This document shows positions 53,901 to 64,000 of a DNA stretch of 64,000 nucleotides, piece after piece. Position 1 is the first letter of the stretch. Every line of letters begins with the position of its first letter. The translations under genes were made by a program, and so were the position numbers. The DNA comes from Glandiceps talaboti (taxonomy: Eukaryota > Hemichordata > Enteropneusta > Spengelidae). The stretch is taken from contig NC_135562.1 in the NCBI RefSeq assembly GCF_964340395.1, positions 2,910,134 to 2,974,133 on the forward strand, given 5' to 3'. The notes below the pieces were generated by a model. It had not been told where the DNA came from, did no database searches, and saw only the letters and a program-made list of their open reading frames with translations.

Positions 53901-54974
53901 TCAGTAATTTGAGGGCGGTTTTACACAGCTGGTAGTACAGGCTGATTTCCTATGAATATTCAGTGTGCAACATGAATGCAGGAGGACCGGCGGACGTTCA
54001 GCTACTCAGGAGAACGTTAGACAAAAAAATGACAGCGTAGGTTGAATTTAGTGATTTTAAGTTTTTGTCCTCTGTATTTGTTATAGTCATTAACAAGGTT
54101 TTTCTTTTACAGAAAAATTGTGCACAGGAAATCGATGCGCATTCCTGGGATTTTAGGTGATGGAGGAACCATAGTAGAGTTGGAACGAAGACGTGTCATA
54201 GTGTGAACTAAACGCACACAGAGCTAACGCCGACCTAGTACAAGCTGATAGTTAAGAACGAAGAACGAAGAACGAACAAAATGAAAAATTACAGATCTGT
54301 GACGTAGCCAATCTACGTTCAAGTCAAAATATTAAATATCTCGGATAAATGGTAGACTACAAAGTACAGTGAAGGGTGCGACACTAAATACATGACACTA
54401 TAATATTGGGGAGGGGCATTTAGAAACTGTCACACTATAGATCACTATATACACCTAATACATGTATAAGGGAGGGGTACCTAGAAACTGTCACACTATA
54501 GATCAATATACACAATTCTCACAAGTCAGATAGAGCACAGCAATTTTCTGCTGAAGCAAAGAAATGTGGCATATCGTGGACGGTGCCGTAAAAGAGGGTG
54601 TCGTTTACGACGATGATACATATTCGCATAAGTGCATATGACTATGCACAATCTTTGTAAGTTCGGAGCTATTCACATTTTAATTTGCCAAAAAATGTTG
54701 ATATGAAACTGAGGATATTTTTCTATAGTTTCGATTTAATTCTTAACGTCTAGGTGTATATACATATGTAATGATACCTACCTCTCCCGCTACCAACTCC
54801 AAGATAGTTAAACTGGTCGACATCTCCCGTCAGGGTTGAAATTACTGCTTCAGGAATTTCAGTTGAACATAGTTTGTAGACATTGGCTGACCTGTTTGTG
54901 TGAGATAGGTAGACATTGAATGCTTCGTTATAACGATCCAGAGCCGAAATCATGGGAACCATTTGAGATGCCAT
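50941..54974 (-). CDS. Histamine N-methyltransferase-like protein with altered substrate site
   Basis: Three exons join in phase: 54782-54974 (ATG), 52698-53018, 50941-51278, giving 283 aa (human HNMT is 292). The SAM motif I is FNYLGVGSGRGEADI, matching HNMT's ILSIGGGAGEIDL; the acidic end of strand 2 is TIVDPS (human VVEPS). The C-terminal block EDGNLLLDIFTHTVHF...TAPKDLFEDVLQFL mirrors human [24 protein letters not shown]. The three residues that hold histamine in human HNMT (Glu28, Gln143, Asn283) align with Arg, Ile and Arg here. Family knowledge thus supports a cytosolic SAM-dependent methyltransferase, but the substrate is probably not histamine. A segment of about 15 residues after strand 5 is also shorter than in human. 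A 5' UTR exon may precede, since CCCCAG stands just before the ATG. Confidence 0.9.
51955..52020 (-). repeat. Partial copy of the dispersed repeat seen at 8528 and 9232
   Basis: Reverse complement reads GGGCCTTGTCACTACGAGTT then GAAGACGAGTAG, matching the end of the 9232-9345 copy. Confidence 0.55.
52240..52570 (-). mobile_element. LINE 3' end fragment in HNMT-like intron 2
   Basis: Minus-strand translation shows HDYDTRFCLYQINIRVMPDR, FLFFWNDIPVNINV and LFRFKQISKQHLL, the typical ending of LINE reverse-transcriptase proteins (H.Y.TR...R...WN.IP...F...L). The ends are approximate. It stops about 130 bases downstream of exon 52698-53018 and might have been mistaken for a further exon. Confidence 0.75.
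53019..54781. other. HNMT-like intron 1
   Basis: AT-rich with a small two-copy repeat around 54410-54510 (CTAGAAACTGTCACACTATA). No other exon or element recognised. Confidence 0.55.
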
Positions 54975-55442
54975 ACTGGGGATGTGGAAGTATAAACTTT
55001 GTGACCAAGTACTGAGCCTATTAGTTCTAAGCTTATATACACTAAAAGTTGAGTATATGTATGCGTAGGGGGCCGAAATATGAATAAATAACTTATTCTT
55101 ATGCAAATACATACGGATCCGGTTTGTGATGTAAACTTCTAGATAACGTAATGCAAGAACAAATAAAAAAGCTATTCAATGGGCATTTTTGCTTTTCAAT
55201 TTTTTTTTGGTGATGGACAATATATTCACAATTCAATGAAAGTCTGAAATACCTGAACGATCGCTGAAATGGCTGATGTACAGAGAGACATTGCTTTCCA
55301 TAATGTTGTACCAGCAAGCTTGAGAGTCTTTTGTGATTATATTAAACTTCAAACAGACTGTATGCGGGATATCAATTCAAACATTACGATCAATGTTAAC
55401 AGATACCAAATGTAATCTAAGTTTATGATATATATACATATA

Positions 55443-55525
55443 TCAACATCTCCTGACGAGTGATTTACTCACGAAACAGGCTTGTAGAGACGAAAAACCC
55501 GACTTGATTTGCTTCTACCCTCAAC

Positions 55526-55590
<65 letters not shown>

Positions 55591-55606
55591 CATATATATG
55601 TATGTA

Positions 55607-55637
<31 letters not shown>

Positions 55638-55770
55638 TGTGCGTATGTATGTATGTACATGTATGTATGTATGTATGTATGTATGTATGTATGTATGTAT
55701 GTATGTATGTATGTATGTATGTATGTATGTATGTATGTGTATGTGTATGTGCGTGTGTGTGTCTCTGTGA
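55443..55770. repeat. Hairpin-element arm followed by (TA)n-(TG)n-(TATG)n
   Basis: 55443-55526 is about 85% or more like the right arm of the 28118-28287 element (ACTCACGAAACAGGCTTGTA shared). It runs straight into TA, TG and then about 20 TATG units. The left arm is absent, so this is a half copy. Confidence 0.85.
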
Positions 55771-55774
55771 ATGA

Positions 55775-57405
55775 AATCGCCTTCATTTTCTGTCTGTCAA
55801 TCAAATCGCCTCTTTCGAGGGCCAAATAAATGGTAAGGTGCTGAGGTGGGGTGATCTGCATAGCGCCCCCGGTGGCGCGAAGATCCTTATTGGGAATATA
55901 TGTTGGAAAAGTTTGAAACCTGGGTAGCACACTGTGACCCTGTCAACGTTTGCCCTCAGAACAGCGCTCTCACTGAAAGGTCACTGAAACCTACGAACAA
56001 GCTTGCGTTACACATAAACAAAATAATATTAATAATAGAAAAAATAGCTTATCTATGCAAACAATTAAGTGTCTGCCGCTGACACATGTTACATTATAGA
56101 TAAAGAGAGCACCCAGCTACCAATTACTCATTTACTCTGGTGACATTTTCACGTCTAGATTGAATAATACCATGTCAACATCTGTGACAGTGCCAGTAAG
56201 AATAGTATGTAGTATATATGAATGCAGTAATGGTTTTACATCCTAAGAGTGACGTGTATATATGACTATTTCCATTTAACTTTACACAAACGATTGTGTA
56301 GCATTCACGCTGTGCTAATGCCATGTAACAATCGCGTCAGCAAGACATTAATACCTGCTGGTATTCCAAGGCCGGACATGACTCGAATCGAAGAGGACCA
56401 ACAATACGTAATCATTTTCATATTGAACGCTGTTTGCATCATACACGACCAGTTTCCAGAAACATTGGACTCAAAGTGGGTTGTTATTTGATCGACAATA
56501 TGCCAAGGAGGCAGCTCTTTACGAATAGTAAGTATGACAGGGTGCTCACCGGATGACGTCATACAATTGCATGATACTATATGATTTATGAGAAGTACGT
56601 TTTTCATTTCTCAATCAAAACTTTCATAGAGAATCATTAGTATTAAAACATATTTGATACTTGTCGACGAAAACTAGTAAATTGGTATCAAGAGTGCTTA
56701 ATGTGTTGAAGGCTGCAATTGAAGTCCCAGGTCTACATGCTGACATGATTAGTTCGTTTCATTTAGAAAAAAAATATGAAAGAAACTATTCATCCAATCT
56801 TGCTATCTTGAAAAGTAGAATGTACAGTTTCCTATCGTACTCTGAGTGGTTCTATCAAACAAAGCGGTACCTTGACACGTGCTGTAAAAATCACAAGGCG
56901 ACGTACATTTTTCTTGAATAGCGGTCAAAATGTTATCCAAATGAAACTATATTGAATCCAATATGGCCGTAGAATCCAATATGGCCGTAGAATCCAATAT
57001 GGCCATCAAATACTGTGTTAACTCTATGGACATTATTGTTGATTTCCTTAAAACCTATAACTTCTTTTATTATTATTTCAAAAGGTCCATGAACAAGCTT
57101 CTACACGAGGGAAGTTTTAAGAACATTGGTTGTCAATGAAATTTGGCCCCATGCTAGGTGTGTTGTACTTGATAACATGATGTTGAGAATATATACTTTA
57201 ATCTCTACGTTCGCTACACGTACCTTGACAGTTGGAACGAGTTTGAATAAAAATGTGTATCTCTAATGTAGCCAATGATGTTTATGTTAATTAGCTTATG
57301 GTTGTCAACATTTATACGACAGTCGATAAGAAAATCGTCTTATCCTTTTTTCTCGTAAATAGAGAATTTCGTACATTGAGATTATTGCATTTTAATCTGT
57401 TTTGT
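55775..57405. other. Intergenic / unresolved 5' region of the sulfotransferase gene
   Basis: No domain was recognised. A 17-bp unit (AATCCAATATGGCCGTAG) occurs three times at about 56955-57006. The unseen first coding exon of the sulfotransferase gene should lie here or further upstream; no candidate was convincing. Confidence 0.5.
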
Positions 57406-57410
57406 TTCAG

Positions 57411-57628
57411 TTTTATGGCGATATCGGGGAGTGTTAGGCTGCTTGATAGTATGGATAGTATTTACTATATCGGTAACGGTCTGCATGATGTATTTCAATG
57501 GAGATAACTTTTGTATTAAAGCACGTCATTTTTTTACAACGCTTAACACGGATACGTAAGTATGAAATGTAGTGTTCTACTACCACTCCAGTCCACTCAC
57601 TCCATTTGATGAGTGAGTGAGTGTCAGT

Positions 57629-57691
<63 letters not shown>

Positions 57692-58817
57692 GAGTACGCC
57701 TCTCCCCTCCACACACACTCTCGGCAACACCACAATATGACTTTAACTGCTCCGAATCTGTCAGTTGGTAATTCAATACGTTTTCTGGTTGTTTACAATT
57801 GCACGTTCAAGTTGTTTCTCTTTTATTTACAATTTCAGAAAACGAGATAAAGCTGACAAGTCAATCCTACCTTTGTTTGATATCCGGACGAACAAACAAG
57901 TTCCGATTTGTCAGCCAGTAAAGAATTTTGTGTTTATCAAAGCAGGAAAAGTTGGAGGAAGTACCTTATCTACAATTTTCTTCCGTTATGGTATAAAGAA
58001 TCATCTGATTGGCGCCCTCCCTGGCGACGGTGGGGGGTTTATTAACACACCAGAAAACCCAGATAGATTTGACATACTGCGATACAACTGTTCAACTTTC
58101 CCAGGTTACAACTACATTGTAAATCACGTGGTTTATAATCGCACAAAAATCGAAACGGTCATCCCTCGTGCAAAGTATTTTACGATGCTACGATGGCCAT
58201 ATCATCATATCAAATCAGCAGTTTACTATAATGAAATTGAGAATCAACGCTTTCCAAATGCAACGAATCCGTTTGAGGAGTTTTTAAAAGTACGAGAAGA
58301 TAGACATTTCACGAAGACTGGCAGTACAACACCACTTCAAAGCAGTTACTGTATGCGACTCGGTATTCCATGGAACGAGAACTCGACAGACACGGATCAT
58401 TGGTTAGATCGCATAGATAGGGAATTAGAGTTAGTTATGTTGACAGAATATTACGACGAATCACTTGTCCTTTTACGGAAGATTTTGTGTTTGGAGTTCG
58501 AAGACTTAGTTTATATCCCGTGCAAAGTTAATTCTAAGTACCAGCCTCCCGTCACACCAGCTATGGAAAATATGTTAAATAAAATTTATGCCGGTAATAT
58601 AGAAGTATATCACCATTTCAATAAAACATTCTGGAAGAGAGTAAACAATTATGAAGGCGATTTTGAAGAGGACCTTATTACGTTTCGCTCATTTAATAGA
58701 AACGTCTCGAGGCATTGTGAACGAAATAAAGATACAGAATACTGTCGACGACTAAACTACGACGTGTATCCTTTACAACAAATTGTATTTCAACAACAAA
58801 GCAAATGGATATGTTGA
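57411..58817 (+). CDS. Galactose-3-O-sulfotransferase-like type II Golgi enzyme (start exon not found)
   Basis: Exon 57411-57555 has a good acceptor (TTTTGTTTCAG) and donor (GATAC|GTAAGT). In the joined frame it encodes LWRYRGVLGCLIVWIVFTIS VTVCMM, a type II signal anchor. It splices in phase to 57839-58817, which encodes the catalytic domain of about 326 aa. NFVFIKAGKVGGSTLSTIFF fits the 5'-phosphosulfate-binding loop of the GAL3ST family and YFTMLRWPYHHIKSAVYY the 3'-phosphate-binding region. Several N-glycosylation sites are seen (NCS, NRT, NAT, NST, NKT, NVS). Known chemistry: sulfate transfer from PAPS to O-3 of terminal galactose on glycolipids or glycans in the Golgi. The Lys-Thr pair usual in the loop is replaced by Lys-Ala/Lys-Val, so activity needs testing. 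Which GAL3ST member it resembles is not clear. Confidence 0.88.
57630..57690. repeat. (GT)n microsatellite in the sulfotransferase intron
   Basis: About 30 GT units between the anchor exon and the catalytic exon. Confidence 0.95.
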
Positions 58818-59118
58818 TTTTTTTTGGTTAAAACTTGGCGAACAAAACTACCACTCCAGTCAAAATTTGTTTTATTTATTCTACTTGAAATAACTTGTTA
58901 ACAATATGGTTTGTAAATGCATTATTATATCATATGCTCAGTTTCACGCTCAATACTTACAGCTGCAGAGAATAAAGTAACACGCAGCCACAAGAGGGCG
59001 CTAACAAACACGGGCAACTCTGCCCAACTCTGTGCCAATATCGTCACCTCAAACTGCAAGCTGGAATCTCTGCCTGAGTACTCATAATAATATATATGTT
59101 GAAATATATTGTATCTTG

Positions 59119-59124
59119 AATAAA
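59119..59124 (+). terminator. Candidate poly(A) signal of the sulfotransferase gene
   Basis: AATAAA about 300 bases past the stop codon. Confidence 0.4.
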
Positions 59125-59700
59125 CGTAGTTCAAATACAAAGTATGTGGATGGTTGAATGCCCTATATATCACATGATGGTTATCTCTGTCGTCAGGTGA
59201 TTTCCCTCCTTAAATTCTGTGCCCTGACAAGTATTGGTAAGGTCAACCCATAACCTCTATTATCTATTGTCCATGATACTGACCATAGTAACTGAAATAT
59301 TGCATTGCATATATAGATAGCTATTCTCCTCTTTATCTCATATTGCAGTGACACTTCGAAGTGTTTTAAATTCCTATACATGTAGGGGATCCACCGGTAC
59401 ATGAAGGAGTGTCAAGTTCTACTCATACATTTAAGATGACAAGGAATTTTGAAAACGTTTTTTTCCCTGAAAAATTACCCCAAGTTGATATAAGTAAATG
59501 CTTCTGTAAATGATCACTGTTGCCTAAATTCATGATTGAACTTGTTGTTTGATCAGTCTTCTTCAAAGTGAAGCAATAAGTTATCATACATACATGGAGA
59601 AATTCGAACTTCAGTTTGTTGACCTTGTAGGTGGTAGTGAGTAGTCTTCTAGCAAAGGTAGCGATTCGACTATAACGATGACAACTTCACTATAGTGGTT

Positions 59701-59715
59701 GGGATGATGATGATA

Positions 59716-59778
<63 letters not shown>

Positions 59779-59905
59779 TTGATGATGATGATGATGATGA
59801 TGGTGATGGTGATGGTGGTGGTGGTGGTGGCATTGCTACTGGTAGTGGTTGTGCTGATGGTGATGATGGTGGCGGCGGTGCTACTTATGATGATGATGAT
59901 GAGAA
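59701..59905. repeat. (GAT)n/(GGT)n trinucleotide satellite
   Basis: About 35 GAT units drift into GGTGAT and GGT units, then back to GAT. The poly-Met open frame over it is an artefact. Confidence 0.95.
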
Positions 59906-60598
59906 GGATGTGGTTGATGAATTACATCCTTGTGCAATTTTTGTCGAACGTATGAATTAATCACAGTTAAGAGTTTTGTCAGTTTCTCATCATGATTTTT
60001 TACATTTCATTTGTTGAAATTATACCAAAATCCAGACGTTGTACTTTTAGGGATGTCGACATCGTTATTCTTCTTGATGCGATTATGGTAGTCATGGTAA
60101 CAGCGACGAAGTAGTGTATTGAGGAGACCGAGTAATCCATGTAATTCTCTATTGGCTGTGGACAGGCCTAAGGTTTTTAAGTTTGTAATGTTCTACTGCA
60201 CAGTGTCAAGATTAAAATGTTAGTGATGACGTCAGCAAGTTGTCAAGTCCAATATTTGACATTACCCAAATACTCCATCTGTAGAGTTAAATAAGGCCAC
60301 CTCCAAATACACAGTTATTCATCAAACTGACAACGTGATATCATTAATTCAAGGTACACCCACATTCTTTGATGTTTAACAATTAAACCATCCCATAACC
60401 TTCATTATCAGCAAAACTTATTTGTGTCTGTTCGTTGCCAATGGTAACACATACATGCGTTTTTGTCAACCGATAAAAAAAATAAGCGACGTGTGCAATG
60501 ATCTTCAACTTGCTGCGTGTACATAATCTTCTTCTTTTTTCCGGTCGAACAACGTATCTTGTAATAAGGACCGATTTTGTGAAGTTAAGACCTTTGCA

Positions 60599-61800
60599 AT
60601 GGATGCCATATTGGTGATTACTAGACGTACACAACCCAGACTACTGCTGATGTTGATGTTCGCCATCTTCATTCTGATGATAGGTAATGTAGACCTCTTC
60701 AACTAATCATTATCAGTTGTCGACGAATCACCCGTCACCTTGAACTAGTTGAATGTCACACAGTGTATAAAGTGATTAGAACAGATAACATAATTATCTC
60801 TTTATTTGTATTTGAATGATCGCAAAAAGTTCGGAATAAAATTTTGCGATATACTTAAAAGCATTTGACAATCGTTTTAGCCATTCGTACTGGTCAGTGT
60901 ACATCATATTTGTATCGACAATTTTTACTGTGTTTGGCGCTGGGGTCATTTTGTCCATCATTCAAAGCCATGGTTAACTTCTGCTTTGATGTCAATGTTG
61001 ACGTTTCAAACGATAATGTAGAACTTGAATATAGAGAGGGGAGATGACGATACTTTCTAGGTGGGACTTAACTGCTCACTTACACGATCAACTTGTATTG
61101 TAATCGTGCCTTCGATGTGTTGACGCAAGTTCTCTGTTGTTTAATGTAAAACATCTGTGCCTGACCCAATACACGCCCAATCATTCGATCACAGGAAACC
61201 AAAAAGAGAGGAAATTTGCAATAAGTGTTAGTTGTTTTATTCACACGTTCATTTTACTTGTAATTGTAAATTAATCTACCCAAAACGTCCGTGATTTTAA
61301 AAGGAAATTCTAGGACTGTTTGCGCTATAACTTTTGTACTCTTAAACTAATTTAAGTTTTAGTGTCACAGATCAAGTTATCGATCAAGATATCGTTCGAA
61401 ACGTCAAAATTGACGGTCAAAACTGAAGTTAATCATGGCTTGGATGGACAGAATGACCAAAGCGCCAAACACAGTACACTAGTAAAATGGTCGATATGAT
61501 GTACTTTGACAGTACGATTTTGTTAAATGCAATTTTAACTGTCCGTCCATATTCACTAGTCCATCTAGAAAATTGCCAGGCTATTTATTCTTGACCGTCT
61601 CATATCAATGAGACTAAATATCTCAAATAATGAATCACTATCTCTTGTCTTTCCAAATTGCCAATATATAGTTGATTTGACACTACATAATGTGAACAGT
61701 TATAGCTCTCTTTGTATGTATGTATGTATGTATGTATGTATGTATGTATGTATGTATGTATGTATGTATGTATGTATGTATGTATGTATGTATGTATGAA

Positions 61801-61831
<31 letters not shown>

Positions 61832-61962
61832 ATGTATGTATGTATGTATGTATGTATGTATGTATGTATGTATGTGTATCATGTATGTATGTATGTATGT
61901 ATGTATGTATGTATGTATGTATGTATGTATGTATGTATGTATGTATGTGTGAGTGAGTTGAG

Positions 61963-62011
<49 letters not shown>

Positions 62012-64000
62012 GATGTAATTTACTTACTGAGTTGATTACATTGCTTTGGTAAAAATCTTAATTTTTGAACTTGACATATATTTTGTTTGATATGGTAATC
62101 ACCACATCTAACTTATAGCATCGTTGTCGGCATTTTTGAGAAACCCAATTCTACATTGAGGTCACATGACGCTATGACACAGTTTGGTAAAGCGTTCCAC
62201 TTTTAGGCTATGATGGCAACACCAATATCTGTTGCTGTTGATATACTTGGGTCTGTTCCTTTGGATAACACAGACCCATGGATACATGTAATTTATATAT
62301 TGTATTGTTCATTACGGATTATCATACTCTATACATATACCTATATCTATACCCATACATACAAATCTATCTGGAAACACTTTGAAATGTATTACTTGTA
62401 CATTTGTCAATCAGTGAGCAGACATAATTCTAGATCTGATGCAAAAAAAAGTGTTTTAACCAGCGATGTACTGTGAGAACATTGCTTAGATTAATACATT
62501 TGGGTTAAATGTAGGCTCAATCTATCTGATAGATATATTGAGATTGATATCAAATAGGCCATCTATACAACCACACTCTATAATAAGCTATTGTTAATTC
62601 GATGGCATTATAATACTTAAAGTCAAATGTGTACTGATAAAACTTTTACAGCGATCATACTCTGTAACCTAGCAACGTACTTTAAAGTAACGTAGACTTT
62701 TTGATAAAACGAGTACCTTCATGCACCTGATTGTCATTGTCAAAATCAGGTTCGTTAAACTATTGATAAGTTGAAAAAGTTCAAGTGCATTATGTTCAAA
62801 TAGAGAATAACAGAAAAAAACGTATGATTTGTCTTTGCAAACTCTAAACACGTTACCTTTTTTTATTATTAATAATACATAAGCATAGGCTGATTTAGTT
62901 CCCCACCTCTCTTTCCATTCTTTAAAGTTTCCTTTCAATACCTCCCATTTTTATCAATCTTCTTCCTTTCCTCACCTTACCTTTCCTTTCAAACTTCAAC
63001 TTAAAATGTTTAGAATGTGATGCCAACCTCTTTTAAATATTTCAAATCCCACTGATGCAGCTCAAACTACACAACATAAAAGATCGAAATAAATCAAAAG
63101 GAGAGATAAGAAAGAAGGTCATCGAGTCCATTCTATTTACGACTTAACAGCATTTGTTGTGAGATATGACACGCGCTTTTTTTATTATCAGTGATATTTT
63201 TTAGAGGGGTCCTGAAATTCATCGTAATAACAAATATATATACGAACAATATTTTTAGATAAATTAACTTGCATGTGAGCCATCGACATGTTTAATAATG
63301 AGCGGACGACTGTCTGTCTGACTTACTGGTTGGCTAGCTGGTCGGTCGGTCGACCGGCTGACAGATTATATTACTGACTGTTTCAGTTCCCTTCCCTTCC
63401 TTTCACTTTAACTTCTTTCCTTTCCTTTCATTACCTTGTGTCTTGTCTTGCCTTGCTTTGCCTTGCCTTGCCTTGCCTTGTCTTGTCTTGCTTTGTTTAT
63501 CCTTCCCTCTTTTCTTTCTTTTCCCCAGTTAAGTTTAATCTCACTTCACTTCTCTCCTAACTTCAGCTTATACATATTGTTTGATCGATCGATCGATCGA
63601 TGGATCGATCGATCGATCGATCGGTCGGTCGGTCGGTCGGTCGGTCGGTCGGTCGGTCGGTCGGTCGGTTGGTTGGTTGATTGATTGATTGATTGATTCT
63701 ATCACCAGATGAAGTGAAAACTGTCAGCATTTATAGCTCAATATGTCCGGAAATACTTGACAAGGAAGGCAATCCTCAACATACACAACGAGTAGGTGAT
63801 AGCTGTTATTGGTTTGAAGCAGAGAATGATTTAGAATGGAACACTGCAACCCACTGGTGTCTATCACGTGGTGGTCACCTGATCAAATTTGAAACCGAAG
63901 AGGAAGAGAAAAATGTTATTGACTATCTGAATTTATATTACGATTCATCAGATGAATTTTGGACGAGTGGAAAATGTCCGTTTGATGTAGAAGCCAAGGA
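60599..64000 (+). CDS. Secreted or membrane-anchored C-type lectin (3' end outside window)
   Basis: Exon 60599-60683 starts MDAILVITRRTQPR followed by LLLMLMFAIFILMI, a signal peptide or signal anchor, and ends in phase 1 at a GTAATG donor. The exon beginning at 63709 (acceptor ATCACCAG) continues the frame and is still open at the edge. It encodes CPEILDKEGNPQHTQRVGDS, CYWFEAENDLEWNTATHWCL, SRGGHLIKFETEEEEKNVID and FWTSGKC, the first half of a C-type lectin domain with the expected Cys and the WN.A...C...GGHL signature. The carbohydrate-binding residues would lie past the edge, so calcium or sugar binding cannot be judged. The joining of these two exons over a 3-kb intron rests on phase and on the signal-peptide logic; an extra exon in between is possible. 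Confidence 0.8.
61714..62012. repeat. (TATG)n-(CTGT)n satellite in the lectin intron
   Basis: About 55 TATG units with two interruptions (GTGTGTGTG and GTATCATG), then about 14 CTGT units. Confidence 0.97.
62040..63575. other. Lectin intron, right part
   Basis: AT-rich, with pyrimidine-rich CCTT/CTTG runs at 63390-63500. No exon recognised. Confidence 0.5.
63581..63700. repeat. Graded tetranucleotide array (GATC) to (GGTC) to (GGTT) to (GATT)
   Basis: About 9 GATC, 16 GGTC, 3 GGTT and 5 GATT units follow one another by single-base steps and end 10 bases before the acceptor of the lectin-domain exon (63708). Confidence 0.95.

Larger units (their letters stand above)
58818..60590. other. 3' flank of sulfotransferase gene and intergenic sequence
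   Basis: A candidate poly(A) signal AATAAA is at 59119-59124. The GAT satellite lies at 59701-59905. No further gene was seen. Confidence 0.55.

Noticed and set aside
57417-57507. Frame beginning MAISGSVRLL in the sulfotransferase anchor exon
   Set aside because: It does not splice in phase to the catalytic exon; the other frame encodes a membrane anchor and joins correctly.
59695-59955. 86-codon poly-Met open frame
   Set aside because: A GAT/ATG microsatellite artefact.

Overview
The window is metazoan nuclear DNA: AT-rich, with short phase-consistent exons, GT-AG introns, dense micro- and minisatellites, a tRNA-derived SINE, LINE 3' ends and small DNA-transposon relics. The protein set (STMND1-like stathmin, HNMT-like methyltransferase, GAL3ST-type sulfotransferase, secreted C-type lectin, syntaxin-7/12) and the minisatellites seated on splice sites suggest an invertebrate deuterostome such as a cephalochordate or hemichordate. 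The species cannot be fixed from this sequence alone. I read genes by joining exons whose reading phase and GT-AG borders agree.

Layout: 1-2664 (-) is the 5' part of an unrecognised protein with two membrane spans and a long polar tail, running off the left edge. About 6235-17185 (+) is a complete syntaxin-7/12 (endosomal Qa-SNARE) gene with 10 coding exons; most of its introns carry tandem repeats, and two of these repeats copy the exon/5' splice-site junction itself. 17185-28900 is a gene desert with satellites, a MITE, a SINE and a hairpin element. 29259-31528 (-) is a stathmin-domain gene (STMND1-like). 33626-35626 and 37980-41726 (+) are two tandem copies of a three-exon gene for a 113-116 aa two-span membrane protein. 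The duplicated block also carried off the end of the neighbouring cyclophilin gene, leaving a fragment at about 37375-37547. 43606-48878 (-) is an ER/secretory cyclophilin whose catalytic residues are nearly all replaced. 50941-54974 (-) is a histamine N-methyltransferase-like gene lacking the histamine-binding residues. 57411-58817 (+) is a galactose-3-O-sulfotransferase-like Golgi enzyme (5' exon not found). 60599 to the right edge (+) is a C-type lectin with a signal exon and the first part of the lectin domain.

The genes do not form one pathway. The strongest leads are the splice-donor minisatellites in the syntaxin gene, the pseudo-enzyme cyclophilin next to the duplication breakpoint, and the duplication itself, in which one LINE sits in one copy and has a clean empty site in the other.
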